A stretch of DNA of 64,000 nt from assembly GCA_021201335.1 (NCBI GenBank), contig JAJQFD010000040.1:1-64000 (forward strand), given 5' to 3'. Below, piece by piece: positions 8,584 through 16,434 of the stretch; position 1 is the stretch's first letter; the number at the start of each line of letters is the position of its first letter. The translations under genes and the position numbers were made by a program. The stretch is from Bacteroides sp. GTDB taxonomy: Bacteria > Bacteroidota > Bacteroidia > Bacteroidales > Bacteroidaceae. The notes under the pieces are model-generated. The model saw nothing but the letters and a program-made list of their open reading frames with translations. It was not told the origin of the DNA and did not search any database.

Positions 8584-11500
8584 ATGAATAGAAAATTATT
8601 GGTTAGCCACACCATAATCTTATTCTTCCTTCTGGCTGGGTTTGTGCAATTACAAGCACAAACCTTTGCTATAACAGCCGAGAAGGATAAGATTGTTTAC
8701 CATTCCGATGCAAGGGGTAATCAAGTGCTCGATTTTTCTGTTTGTGGCTACAGAAGTTCGGAAGAAGCCATCCCGCATGTACCGTATGCTGTGTTCGTTC
8801 CCTACAAAGAGGGCGATAATTCAGCGAGAATTCAGAAAGCGATTGATTATGTTTCTTCATTACCAGTGGATGAAAATGGTTTCAGAGGAGCAGTACTGTT
8901 GGACAGCGGGGTTTTTGAATTGACAGAAAGCCTGCGTATATCCACCTCCGGAGTTGTTTTACAAGGGAGATTGAAAGAAGGTACAGTGCTCTTTAAAAAA
9001 GGAACCGATCGGGGAGCACTTATTTATATAGAAGGAAGAGATGACCGGCAAATTGTAGATACGATCCGTGTTTCAGAATCTTATGTTCCGGTCAACCGGA
9101 AGGAGATTCAGGTTTCTTCCACAAGTCGGCTCCGTTCAGGAAGTCGACTGTATGTAGTCCGCCCATCGACCAAAGAATGGATCTCTCAATTAAAGTGCGA
9201 TGTATTTGGTGGAGGTATCGGGGCATTGGGCTGGAAACCTGGCGATATGGATCTTTACTGGGATCGTACGGTCACAGCAATCAGCGAAAACCAGATAACC
9301 CTGGATGTACCTCTTACGGTAGCTTTGGATGAGGATTACGGTGGCGGTAAACTACTTGTATACCAATGGGCTGGTCGTATCAGCTCTTCCGGCGTTGAGA
9401 ATCTGACACTAATGTCTGACTATAACAAACAATACCTCAAAGATGAAGATCATTGCTGGACCGGCATTTCGATAGAGAATGCTGAAAACTGTTGGGTACG
9501 GCAGGTCAATTTCAAGCATTTTGCAGGGAGCGCAGTAATACTGCAACAGACAGCTTCCAAAATAACTGTAGAAGATTGTATTTCACAGGCTCCTGTCTCT
9601 GAAATTGGAGGCATGCGCCGAACAACTTTCTATACATTGGGACAGCAGACGCTTTTTCAACGCTGCTATTCAGAGTATGGTATACACGATTTTGCTGCCG
9701 GATTTTGTGCCGCCGGGCCCAATGCATTTGTGCAGTGCGAATCGAAAGAATCATATGGTTTTAGCGGTTCCGTTGATTCATGGGCCTGTGGATTATTGTT
9801 CGATATTGTGAATATTGATGGCCATAACTTGACTTTCAAGAACCTGGGCCAAGATAAGAACGGTGTCGGCTGGAATACAGCCAATAGCCTTTTCTGGCAG
9901 TGTACGGCAGCAGAGATAGAATGTTATACTCCTCCCGGGGATGCGGTGAACAGAACTTATGGTTGCTGGGCGTTGTTTTCCGGAGACGGAGAGTGGAGAG
10001 ATGCGAATAATCATATTCAGCCTCGTAGTTTCTTTTATGCCCAGTTGGAGGATCGGTTGGGTAAAGATGTGTCCGAACGTGCCCTGATTTTACCCATGAG
10101 CACCAGCGCATCCAGCAGCCCGACAATAGAAGTGGCGATGCAACTGGCAGAAGAAGCAAAGAAACCTAAACTGACATTGGAACAATGGATTAACCGGAGT
10201 CCATCTATCGCTAATTCGCCAGCTTCTTCCAAACAGAAAACGATTGATCAGATTAAAGTAGATACCAAGTCTTTTTCAACTCCCAAACAACCTGTTGAGA
10301 TTAAAGACGGCCGTTTAACTATTAACGGAGCACTGGCGGTAGGAGCCAAACAGGAAGTGCAATGGTGGAATGGGAAACTCCGTAATACCAATATTGCAAA
10401 GTCAAAACCACATATCACCCGTTTTGTTCCTGGCAGGGAGGGATTAGGAGTAACCGACCGAATCGATTCCGTGGTTAATTTCATGCAGCAGCACCAAATA
10501 TTAGTACTTGATCATAATTATGGCCTCTGGTATGATCGTCGACGCGACAACCATGAACGTATTCGCTGTCGTGACGGAGATGTTTGGGGACCCTTTTACG
10601 AGCAACCGTTCAGCCGTACTAACAGCGAAAAATATGCCTGGGACGGGATGAGCAAGTACGACTTGACCCGACCCAATGCCTGGTACTGGTCGCGCTTGAA
10701 AGAGTTTGCTGAGAAAGGAGCCGAGAAAGGTTTGCTACTATTTCATCAGAATTATTTCCAGCACAATATATTAGAGGCAGGAGCACACTGGGTAGATAGT
10801 CCGTGGCGGACTGCTAATAACATCAATCAGACGGATTTCCCGGAACCTGTTCATTTTGCCGGTGATAAACGAATCTTTGTGGCGGAAATGTTTTATGATG
10901 TGACTCATCCGGTTCGCAGGGAGTTGCATCGTAATTACATTCGTCAGTGTCTGAATAACTTTGCCGACAATGAAAATGTGGTGCAACTGATCAGTGCGGA
11001 GTTCACCGGACCGTTACATTTTGTTCAATTCTGGATGGATGTAATAGCCGAGTGGCAAACTGAAACGGGTAAAAACGCGACTGTAGCCCTAAGTGCCACT
11101 AAAGATGTACAGGATGCTATTTTGAATGATCCGAAACGGGCAGCTATAGTAGATATTATAGATATCAAGTACTGGCATTACAAAAATGATGGTACTGTCT
11201 ATGCTCCAGAAGGTGGGAAAAACCTGGCTCCCCGCCAACACGCGCGTAAAATGAAAGTAGGTAAAGTTACCTTTGCCGAAGCTTATAAAGCAGTAAGTGA
11301 ATACAGGCGGAATTATCCAAATAAGGCAGTGACCTATTATGCGCAGAACTATCCGGAGATGGCATGGGCGGTAGCAATGGCTGAAGGATCATGTCCGGTA
11401 CTTCCGGTGAAAGATAAGTCATTCCTGACTGATATTTCCACTATGAAAATGGTAGAAACTGATACCAACGCCCCTTATAAAATAGTAAAATCTGATAAAG

Positions 11501-11691
11501 GGTGTATCATTTATTCCTATTCTTCGGGAAATGTTCCGGTCAGTTTGTCTGAAGGAAAGTATATCCTAAAATTCGTCAATTCAAGAAATGGAGAGGTTGA
11601 AATAGTAAATAAGAACCTGAAAATCAACGGTACATACTTGCTTCAAGTTCCGAATGGAAAAACCGGGGTATACTGGTTTTGTAAGAAATGA
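8584..11691 (+). CDS. Large secreted beta-helix protein with DUF6298-like C-terminal domain (pectin locus)
   Basis: 1035 residues, signal peptide 1-25 (ending LQAQT). Residues about 80-530 look like a right-handed beta-helix of the pectate-lyase superfamily (SARIQKAIDYVSSLP, GAVLLDSGVFEL, WVRQVNFKHFAGSAV). After a linker at about 530-560, residues 570-1035 contain a barrel-like domain rich in aromatic and acidic residues (LDHNYGLWYDRR, AEMFYDVTHPV, ISAEFTGP), resembling DUF6298. The start codon follows the PL1 stop with no gap, so the products are probably made in fixed ratio and act on the same substrate. It may be a polysaccharide lyase or glycosidase for rhamnogalacturonan or pectin; that is inferred from context. 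A hairpin terminator follows at 11698. Confidence 0.75.
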   Translation: MNRKLLVSHTIILFFLLAGFVQLQAQTFAITAEKDKIVYHSDARGNQVLDFSVCGYRSSEEAIPHVPYAVFVPYKEGDNSARIQKAIDYVSSLPVDENGFRGAVLLDSGVFELTESLRISTSGVVLQGRLKEGTVLFKKGTDRGALIYIEGRDDRQIVDTIRVSESYVPVNRKEIQVSSTSRLRSGSRLYVVRPSTKEWISQLKCDVFGGGIGALGWKPGDMDLYWDRTVTAISENQITLDVPLTVALDEDYGGGKLLVYQWAGRISSSGVENLTLMSDYNKQYLKDEDHCWTGISIENAENCWVRQVNFKHFAGSAVILQQTASKITVEDCISQAPVSEIGGMRRTTFYTLGQQTLFQRCYSEYGIHDFAAGFCAAGPNAFVQCESKESYGFSGSVDSWACGLLFDIVNIDGHNLTFKNLGQDKNGVGWNTANSLFWQCTAAEIECYTPPGDAVNRTYGCWALFSGDGEWRDANNHIQPRSFFYAQLEDRLGKDVSERALILPMSTSASSSPTIEVAMQLAEEAKKPKLTLEQWINRSPSIANSPASSKQKTIDQIKVDTKSFSTPKQPVEIKDGRLTINGALAVGAKQEVQWWNGKLRNTNIAKSKPHITRFVPGREGLGVTDRIDSVVNFMQQHQILVLDHNYGLWYDRRRDNHERIRCRDGDVWGPFYEQPFSRTNSEKYAWDGMSKYDLTRPNAWYWSRLKEFAEKGAEKGLLLFHQNYFQHNILEAGAHWVDSPWRTANNINQTDFPEPVHFAGDKRIFVAEMFYDVTHPVRRELHRNYIRQCLNNFADNENVVQLISAEFTGPLHFVQFWMDVIAEWQTETGKNATVALSATKDVQDAILNDPKRAAIVDIIDIKYWHYKNDGTVYAPEGGKNLAPRQHARKMKVGKVTFAEAYKAVSEYRRNYPNKAVTYYAQNYPEMAWAVAMAEGSCPVLPVKDKSFLTDISTMKMVETDTNAPYKIVKSDKGCIIYSYSSGNVPVSLSEGKYILKFVNSRNGEVEIVNKNLKINGTYLLQVPNGKTGVYWFCKK

Positions 11692-11697
11692 TTTGCA

Positions 11698-11730
11698 GAA
11701 TGCCTGCTTCCAGTCAAGGAGCAGGCATTC
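11698..11730 (+). terminator. Hairpin downstream of pectin gene pair
   Basis: Perfect 11-bp stem GAATGCCTGCT / AGCAGGCATTC directly after the stop codon at 11691; the following T-tract is weak (TTGC). Confidence 0.6.
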
Positions 11731-11833
11731 TTGCTAAAAATGGGAATAATTAATAAAAACATGTTCTTTGACATAGTGTTTGTTTTTTCGGTCCTGCAAC
11801 CAGATTTTACCTGAAATAACATCTATTCCTGCG

Positions 11834-11841
11834 TAGATTTG
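11834..11841 (+). promoter_or_regulatory. Bacteroidota -7 promoter element (TAGATTTG) for sigma factor gene
   Basis: TAnnTTTG match 36 nt before the ATG at 11877; the -33 box is not clear. Confidence 0.5.
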
Positions 11842-11876
11842 CAATATCATGTAAACAACCTGATACCACTAAGATC

Positions 11877-12455
11877 ATGAAACAATCAACTTTGCCCATT
11901 AATCTCATGCAGGAAAAAGCAGATCAGACAGTTCATTTGCTCAGCGCTTTCCAGTCAGGTGATACCAGCGCTTTTTCCTCTTTATATGATTTGTATATTA
12001 ATGTACTATATAATTATGGTCATAAACTTACAACAGATAAAGAACTTCTGAAGGACTGTATTCACGATGTGTTTGTAAGATTGTATATGAGAAGAAGTGA
12101 AGTATGCAGTATTGAGAATTTTAAATCTTACATGTTTATTTCTCTGAAAAACAAACTTTGCGATGAGATCCGGAAGAGGATTTATATGTCCGAAACGGCT
12201 GTCGAAGAAACAAACCCGGTAGCAATGGATAATGTGGAAGAATCCTATCTGAATCGGGAAAAGGAAAAATGGAATAATATGATGGTGGATAAGCTTTTAA
12301 AGCAATTGTCTCCCCGCCAGCGTGAGGCATTGACATTGTATTATATTGAAGAAAAAAAGTACGAGGATATCTGCGAGATTATGAGCATGAATTACCAGTC
12401 AGTCAGGAATTTAATGCATCGCGGACTAACAAAACTTCGTAGTATCGTGCAATAA
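11877..12455 (+). CDS. ECF-type RNA polymerase sigma factor (FecI/SusD-locus type)
   Basis: 192 residues. Region 2 is recognisable at about residues 25-90 (FSSLYDLYINVLYNYG, then LKDCIHDVFVRLY) and region 4 at about 132-188 (LSPRQREALTLYYIEE, YQSVRNLMHRG), the helix-turn-helix that reads the -35 region. In Bacteroidota, factors of this kind are held by a FecR-like anti-sigma factor and activate SusC/SusD-type uptake genes. Here the next gene is a FecR shortened to its N-terminal domain (12520), and no SusC/D lies nearby, so targets may be distant. The adjacent pectin genes are possible targets. A TAnnTTTG promoter lies just upstream. Confidence 0.9.
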   Translation: MKQSTLPINLMQEKADQTVHLLSAFQSGDTSAFSSLYDLYINVLYNYGHKLTTDKELLKDCIHDVFVRLYMRRSEVCSIENFKSYMFISLKNKLCDEIRKRIYMSETAVEETNPVAMDNVEESYLNREKEKWNNMMVDKLLKQLSPRQREALTLYYIEEKKYEDICEIMSMNYQSVRNLMHRGLTKLRSIVQ

Positions 12456-12519
12456 AAGTGATTTTATTGAGTACACGTTGTGAAGACATACGTCTTTTCT
12501 ATATATAATATAACACAGC

Positions 12520-12771
12520 GTGAATTTAAGGGTAGAATATAAGGTAGAAGATTTTTTAAAGGATGAAAGCTTCATCTGCTATATTCTGGATGTTTCTTCG
12601 GAAGCAGCCTCTGAGTGGGAAAATCTGCTGAGGGAATATCCGGAATTAGCACGAAAAGCTGCACAGGCTAAAGCAATACTGACAGGAGAAGATACTACAT
12701 ATCAACTTTCCTGTGATGAGATAGTGCTCTGGAAGCAACAACTCATGGATAGTATTATAAGCTTGGATTAA
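12520..12771 (+). CDS. Truncated FecR-like anti-sigma factor (N-terminal domain only)
   Basis: 83 residues starting at GTG. The sequence fits the N-terminal sigma-binding domain of Bacteroidota FecR proteins: YKVEDFLKDESFICYILD, then EWENLLREYPE and a helix ending in QLMDSIISLD. Ordinary FecR proteins are about 300-400 residues with a transmembrane helix and a periplasmic FecR domain; here a stop codon follows the first domain, and the remaining 50 nt before the terminator at 12821 contain no continuation in any frame. It may be a remnant, or a soluble mini anti-sigma factor without signal input. It lies 64 nt after the sigma factor gene in the same operon. Confidence 0.65.
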   Translation: MNLRVEYKVEDFLKDESFICYILDVSSEAASEWENLLREYPELARKAAQAKAILTGEDTTYQLSCDEIVLWKQQLMDSIISLD

Positions 12772-12820
12772 ATGCTATTTATATTATAAATTGTTAGGAT
12801 AGGTTAGTTTAGGTAAAGCT

Positions 12821-12859
12821 CCTTCTTTTGATTCCCAGGAATTGAAAGAAGGGGTTTTT
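12821..12859 (+). terminator. Terminator of sigma/mini-FecR unit
   Basis: CCTTCTTTTGATTCC and GGAATTGAAAGAAGG pair across a 2-nt loop (with G-T pairs possible) and are followed by GGTTTTTATTTT. Confidence 0.8.
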
Positions 12860-12905
12860 ATTTTAAACTGTCAAAGTATTAAGCTCCCTTATAACTATTT
12901 ATCCT

Positions 12906-12913
12906 TAAATTTG
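12906..12913 (+). promoter_or_regulatory. -7 promoter element (TAAATTTG) of rpiA
   Basis: TAnnTTTG match 25 nt before the rpiA ATG; no clear -33 box. Confidence 0.45.
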
Positions 12914-12937
12914 TTTTTTATTTAAAAGTATCTTAAA

Positions 12938-13636
12938 ATGAATTGGACGAATACAATTATCAATAGTCTGCAATGGTCGGATACAATTACCAATCGAGAA
13001 AGGAAAGAAAAAGTAGCTTGGGAAATTGCTGGTAGAATAAAAAACGGAGATGTGATTGGTGTTGGTTCTGGCTCCACTGTTTATGTGGCCGCCCTTGCTG
13101 TGGCAAAACGAATAAAGGCTGAAAATTTGGATGTACAGGTTATACCTGCGTCAGCAGAGCTATCAATGACTTGTACCCAACTGGGCATTCCGCAAACAAC
13201 GTTGTGGGAGAAGAAGCCGGATTGGACTTTTGATGGAGCTGATGAAGTTGATCCCCAAAAGAGTTTGATTAAGGGTCGGGGAGGAGCCATGTTCAAAGAA
13301 AAACTGTTGATAGCCAATAGTAAAGAGACTTACATCCTTGTAGATGATTCAAAGTTTGTGGACCAGTTAGGTTCTAAGTTTCCGGTACCAGTTGAAGTTT
13401 TTCCAAATGCATTGCTTTATGTGGAAGAGCAATTGAAGTTATCGGGAGCTACAAAGGTTGTATTGCGTATGGCGAAAGGAAAGGATGGCCCCATTTTTAC
13501 TGAGAATGGGAATTTCGTACTGGATGCATGGTTTGATTCTATTCCGGACAATATGGAGAAAGAGATTAAGAAGATTACAGGGGTAATTGAAAGTGGCTTG
13601 TTTATTGGATATAATGTAAATATTTTGAGCTTGTAA
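12938..13636 (+). CDS. rpiA: Ribose-5-phosphate isomerase A
   Basis: 232 residues, near the usual length of about 220 for RpiA. Signature segments are present: phosphate-binding GVGSGSTVY (about residues 41-49), DGADEVD with the active-site Asp residues (about 99-105), and GRGGAMFKEK (about 112-121), whose neighbouring Glu is the catalytic base. It interconverts ribose 5-phosphate and ribulose 5-phosphate in the cytoplasmic non-oxidative pentose phosphate pathway, which also takes arabinose and other pentoses released from pectin side chains. The gene is monocistronic, with its own -7 element upstream and a strong bidirectional terminator separating it from the convergent mmd operon. Confidence 0.9.
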   Translation: MNWTNTIINSLQWSDTITNRERKEKVAWEIAGRIKNGDVIGVGSGSTVYVAALAVAKRIKAENLDVQVIPASAELSMTCTQLGIPQTTLWEKKPDWTFDGADEVDPQKSLIKGRGGAMFKEKLLIANSKETYILVDDSKFVDQLGSKFPVPVEVFPNALLYVEEQLKLSGATKVVLRMAKGKDGPIFTENGNFVLDAWFDSIPDNMEKEIKKITGVIESGLFIGYNVNILSL

Positions 13637-13662
13637 ATGTCTGGTATAGTTTCTACTTGATC

Positions 13663-13696
13663 AAAAAAAGGATTACCCAAACGGGTAATCCTTTTT
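13663..13696. terminator. Bidirectional terminator between rpiA and mmdB
   Basis: Perfect 9-bp stem GGATTACCC / GGGTAATCC with a 4-nt loop, flanked by a run of A on the left and T on the right, so it can stop both convergent transcripts. Confidence 0.9.
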
Positions 13697-13715
13697 ATAA
13701 ATATCTGATTGAATG

Positions 13716-14876
13716 TTAGATCAGGAATCCAAGCAAGATACCGGCAGCAACTGCTGAACCGATAACACCTGCTACATTCGGCCCCATCGCATGCATCAAC
13801 AAATAATTGGTTGGGTCGTATTCCAAACCAACAACTTGGGATATACGTGCTGAGTCGGGTACAGCCGAAACACCGGCATTACCAATAAGCGGATTGATTT
13901 TATTGTCTTTGCCCAGGAATAAGTTGAATAACTTAACGAATAATACACCTGACGCGGTAGCAATCACGAATGAGATGGCACCAAGACAGAAGATTAATAC
14001 GGAATCCCAAGTCAGGAACTGTGAGGCCTGTGTGGAAGCACCTACAGTAAGTCCCAATAGAATAGTAATCGTATCAATCAAAGGACCACTCGCTGTATTT
14101 GCCAAACGACGTGTAACTCCACTTTCTTTCAACAAATTACCAAAGAATAGCATACCCAATAAAGGTAAACCTGAGGGTACCAGGAAAGTAGTAAGTAGCA
14201 TTCCAACAATCGGGAAGATTACTTTTTCCGTATGAGAAACTACACGGGGAGGTTTCATCCGGATTAATCGTTCTTTATTGTTGGTCAATAAACGCATAAT
14301 AGGAGGCTGTATTACAGGAACCAGGGCCATATAGGAATAAGCCGAAACGGCAATAGCCCCCATCAGGTTTGGAGCCAGTTTAGATGACAAGAATATCGCT
14401 GTAGGTCCATCAGCACCCCCAATAATACCAATTGCCCCTGCCTGGTTAGGCTCAAAACCAATCATTAAAGCAATGATGTATGCACCGAAAATACCGAATT
14501 GTGCCGCAGCACCGATCAACATTAATTTCGGATTCGAAATAAGAGCCGAGAAGTCCGTCATAGCGCCGATGCCCAAAAATATGAGCGGTGGATACCATCC
14601 GGATGTTACACCTTGATATAATATGTTTAATACTGAGCCTTCTTCATATATACCGATTTTCAGTCCTGCATCCAGATCGAATGGGATATTGCCAATAAGC
14701 ATACCAAATCCAATCGGAATTAACAGCATCGGTTCAAATTCCTTGGCAACTGCCAGGTAAATGAAAAGAAGACCCACCAGGATCATGATAATATGCCCGG
14801 GTTCTGCATTAGCAAAACCGGTATATTGCCAGAAGTCTGCAAGGTTACTTCCTAAAAATGAAAAGAATTCTCCCAT
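13716..14876 (-). CDS. mmdB: Sodium-translocating decarboxylase beta subunit (methylmalonyl-CoA decarboxylase)
   Basis: 386-residue multi-pass membrane protein with about 9-11 hydrophobic segments. The conserved GIIGGADGPTAIF segment holds the Asp implicated in Na+ passage in the OadB/GcdB/MmdB family, and SAYSYMALVP and GNAGVSAVPDSAR are also family hallmarks. It couples decarboxylation of the carboxybiotin carrier to pumping Na+ out of the cell. It is the last gene of mce-mmdA-mmdD-mmdC-mmdB and starts 2 nt after the biotin-carrier gene. The operon points to methylmalonyl-CoA rather than oxaloacetate as substrate. The paralogous decarboxylases share this subunit type, so the exact name rests on context. 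Confidence 0.9.
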   Translation of the reverse strand: MGEFFSFLGSNLADFWQYTGFANAEPGHIIMILVGLLFIYLAVAKEFEPMLLIPIGFGMLIGNIPFDLDAGLKIGIYEEGSVLNILYQGVTSGWYPPLIFLGIGAMTDFSALISNPKLMLIGAAAQFGIFGAYIIALMIGFEPNQAGAIGIIGGADGPTAIFLSSKLAPNLMGAIAVSAYSYMALVPVIQPPIMRLLTNNKERLIRMKPPRVVSHTEKVIFPIVGMLLTTFLVPSGLPLLGMLFFGNLLKESGVTRRLANTASGPLIDTITILLGLTVGASTQASQFLTWDSVLIFCLGAISFVIATASGVLFVKLFNLFLGKDNKINPLIGNAGVSAVPDSARISQVVGLEYDPTNYLLMHAMGPNVAGVIGSAVAAGILLGFLI

Positions 14877-14878
14877 AG

Positions 14879-15310
14879 TTATTCAATAATTACGAGATCT
14901 GTACCTTCCAATACAGATTCTCCGGTTTTAACGTTAATAGCAGTTACTTTACCATCCTTATGAGCATTAATGTTATTTTCCATTTTCATTGCTTCAAGGA
15001 TAATAACTGTTTGTCCTTTTTTAACTGCATCTCCTTCTTTCACCTTAATTTCAAGAATCACTCCGGGAAGTGGAGATTTTACGCCTTCTTTTTTAGCTGT
15101 TTTAGTAGCCGAGGCAACAACAGGAGCTCCACTTTCTGTTCTGGGAGGAGCAGCAGGACGAGTAATTTTTTTAGTAGCTGCCGGAGCAGGTCTGTCTAAT
15201 TCAACTTTATAAGGAGTGCCATTAACTTCAACTTGAGCAATATTATCTTGAACATCTTTTATTACTACAGTGTATGGGTTACCGTTGATTTTATATTTAT
15301 ATTCTTTCAT
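14879..15310 (-). CDS. mmdC: Biotin carboxyl carrier subunit of the decarboxylase
   Basis: 143 residues. An N-terminal half of beta strands (YKYKINGNPYTVVIKD) and a Pro/Ala-rich linker (about residues 40-75: PAPAATKK, RPAAPPR) lead to a C-terminal biotinyl domain with EAMKMENN, where Lys109 carries biotin. It shuttles CO2 from the carboxyltransferase (MmdA) to the membrane subunit (MmdB). The layout matches gamma/C subunits of glutaconyl-CoA and methylmalonyl-CoA decarboxylases. It is followed after 2 nt by mmdB and preceded by an 87-nt spacer with an inverted repeat. Confidence 0.92.
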   Translation of the reverse strand: MKEYKYKINGNPYTVVIKDVQDNIAQVEVNGTPYKVELDRPAPAATKKITRPAAPPRTESGAPVVASATKTAKKEGVKSPLPGVILEIKVKEGDAVKKGQTVIILEAMKMENNINAHKDGKVTAINVKTGESVLEGTDLVIIE

Positions 15311-15323
15311 CGTTTTTATTTTT

Positions 15324-15393
15324 AGTAGTTAGAATTGAGTAGTAAGAATCTATCGGATATAATATTCTTGACTTCTTGCTTCTTAACTTCTTA
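15324..15393. repeat. AT-rich inverted repeat in mmd operon spacer (mmdD-mmdC)
   Basis: AGTAAGAAT at 15341 faces ATTCTTGACT at 15364, with further AGTTAG / CTTAACTTCTT words outside. Related inverted repeats occupy the other two long spacers of the operon. Confidence 0.5.
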
Positions 15394-15397
15394 TTAA

Positions 15398-16312
15398 TTA
15401 TTTTCTGGGTGTTTCACGCAAAGTGTAAATTTTCGAGCTCCATGGTGAATAAGTACGTTTCACTTTATTGATAGTAATAATCATATCTTCAATATCATGA
15501 ACGTCATCCATGTATTCGTGCATTGCCATTGAAATTGCTGCAAACTCTTCTCCAGAACGATTACCGAAGCGTTGTTCTTTTGCCTCTTCTTTATCAGTAA
15601 TTCCATGAACTTTCATGGCATTGCGTTTGCCCAGTTCAATTGCGGTATTACCAATGAATTTAAAAGCTAAAAACAATACTAATAACCCGCAGAATACAAC
15701 AGTCATAGCAGTAAGGGCCATTCCAAAGCCACTTGCATCATGCTCTTTAAACCGAAGAATTTTTTCATTCTTATCAAGAGTCATGTTGTTGGTACTTGGA
15801 GTAACATAGCTATTCTCATCTCCTCCTTTTCTAACCCATTGTGAATGTCCATCTTCAAGGCGTGCCCAGGAATGATCTGCGATCTGTCCTGCGGGAATTC
15901 TAACTTCATCAATTAGGGTTTTTCCGTTAGAATCATAAAGGGCAATATAATTTTCCTTGTCCGGATCTAATGTAAAACTCACATGGAATGTACCTCTGGA
16001 AGGTTTTCCATCAGCCCAGAATAGAGCATGCTGACGCGGTTTAATGATGGTTTGTATATCACCTTTAGGAATGGGATATTTAGTCGGATTATTCTCATCA
16101 TTTGTTAAATAACATCCTCCTATATTTACCGAACCGTATGAAGTGTTGAATATTTCAATCCAGGCGCTATGCACTCCATAATCATCCTGAAAGTTCTCAT
16201 GATTAACTACCAGAATCTCATTGATCCGGAGACTGGTAGGGCTTTGTGCATATATACTGACGCAGGATGATACAACAAACGCGATAAATATCCCTATTAT
16301 TTTTTTATTCAT
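15398..16312 (-). CDS. mmdD: Decarboxylase gamma/delta subunit (OadG-like) fused to a lamin-tail domain
   Basis: 304 residues. A signal peptide (1 to about 22, VSIYAQS) is followed by a lamin-tail domain (about 25-165: LRINEILVVNHENF, HSAWIEIFNTSYGSVN, HALFWADGKPSRG). Then comes one transmembrane helix (about 195-217) and a basic cytoplasmic tail (ELGKRNAMKVHG), which is the OadG-type gamma-subunit part needed to assemble the membrane complex. Ordinary OadG proteins are about 80-100 residues; the large extracytoplasmic lamin-tail domain is an addition I associate with Bacteroidota. Its role is unknown and may be structural, on the periplasmic face of the pump. Confidence 0.85.
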   Translation of the reverse strand: MNKKIIGIFIAFVVSSCVSIYAQSPTSLRINEILVVNHENFQDDYGVHSAWIEIFNTSYGSVNIGGCYLTNDENNPTKYPIPKGDIQTIIKPRQHALFWADGKPSRGTFHVSFTLDPDKENYIALYDSNGKTLIDEVRIPAGQIADHSWARLEDGHSQWVRKGGDENSYVTPSTNNMTLDKNEKILRFKEHDASGFGMALTAMTVVFCGLLVLFLAFKFIGNTAIELGKRNAMKVHGITDKEEAKEQRFGNRSGEEFAAISMAMHEYMDDVHDIEDMIITINKVKRTYSPWSSKIYTLRETPRK

Positions 16313-16328
16313 AATTTCTTTCGTTTTT

Positions 16329-16430
16329 GAGTTTTGAGTTCTAAGTTTTTAAGTTTTGGGTTATAAGTAGACGAATTTCCTTTATTTGTCTGACTCAACT
16401 TACAAACTCTCAACTTACAACTTATAAACT
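16329..16430. repeat. AT-rich inverted repeat in mmd operon spacer (mmdA-mmdD)
   Basis: Left half is built from AAGTTTTTAAGTTTTGGG-type words, right half from their complement (CAACTTACAACTTATAAACTT), with a centre near 16375. It fills nearly the whole 122-nt spacer. Confidence 0.5.
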
Positions 16431-16434
16431 TAAA

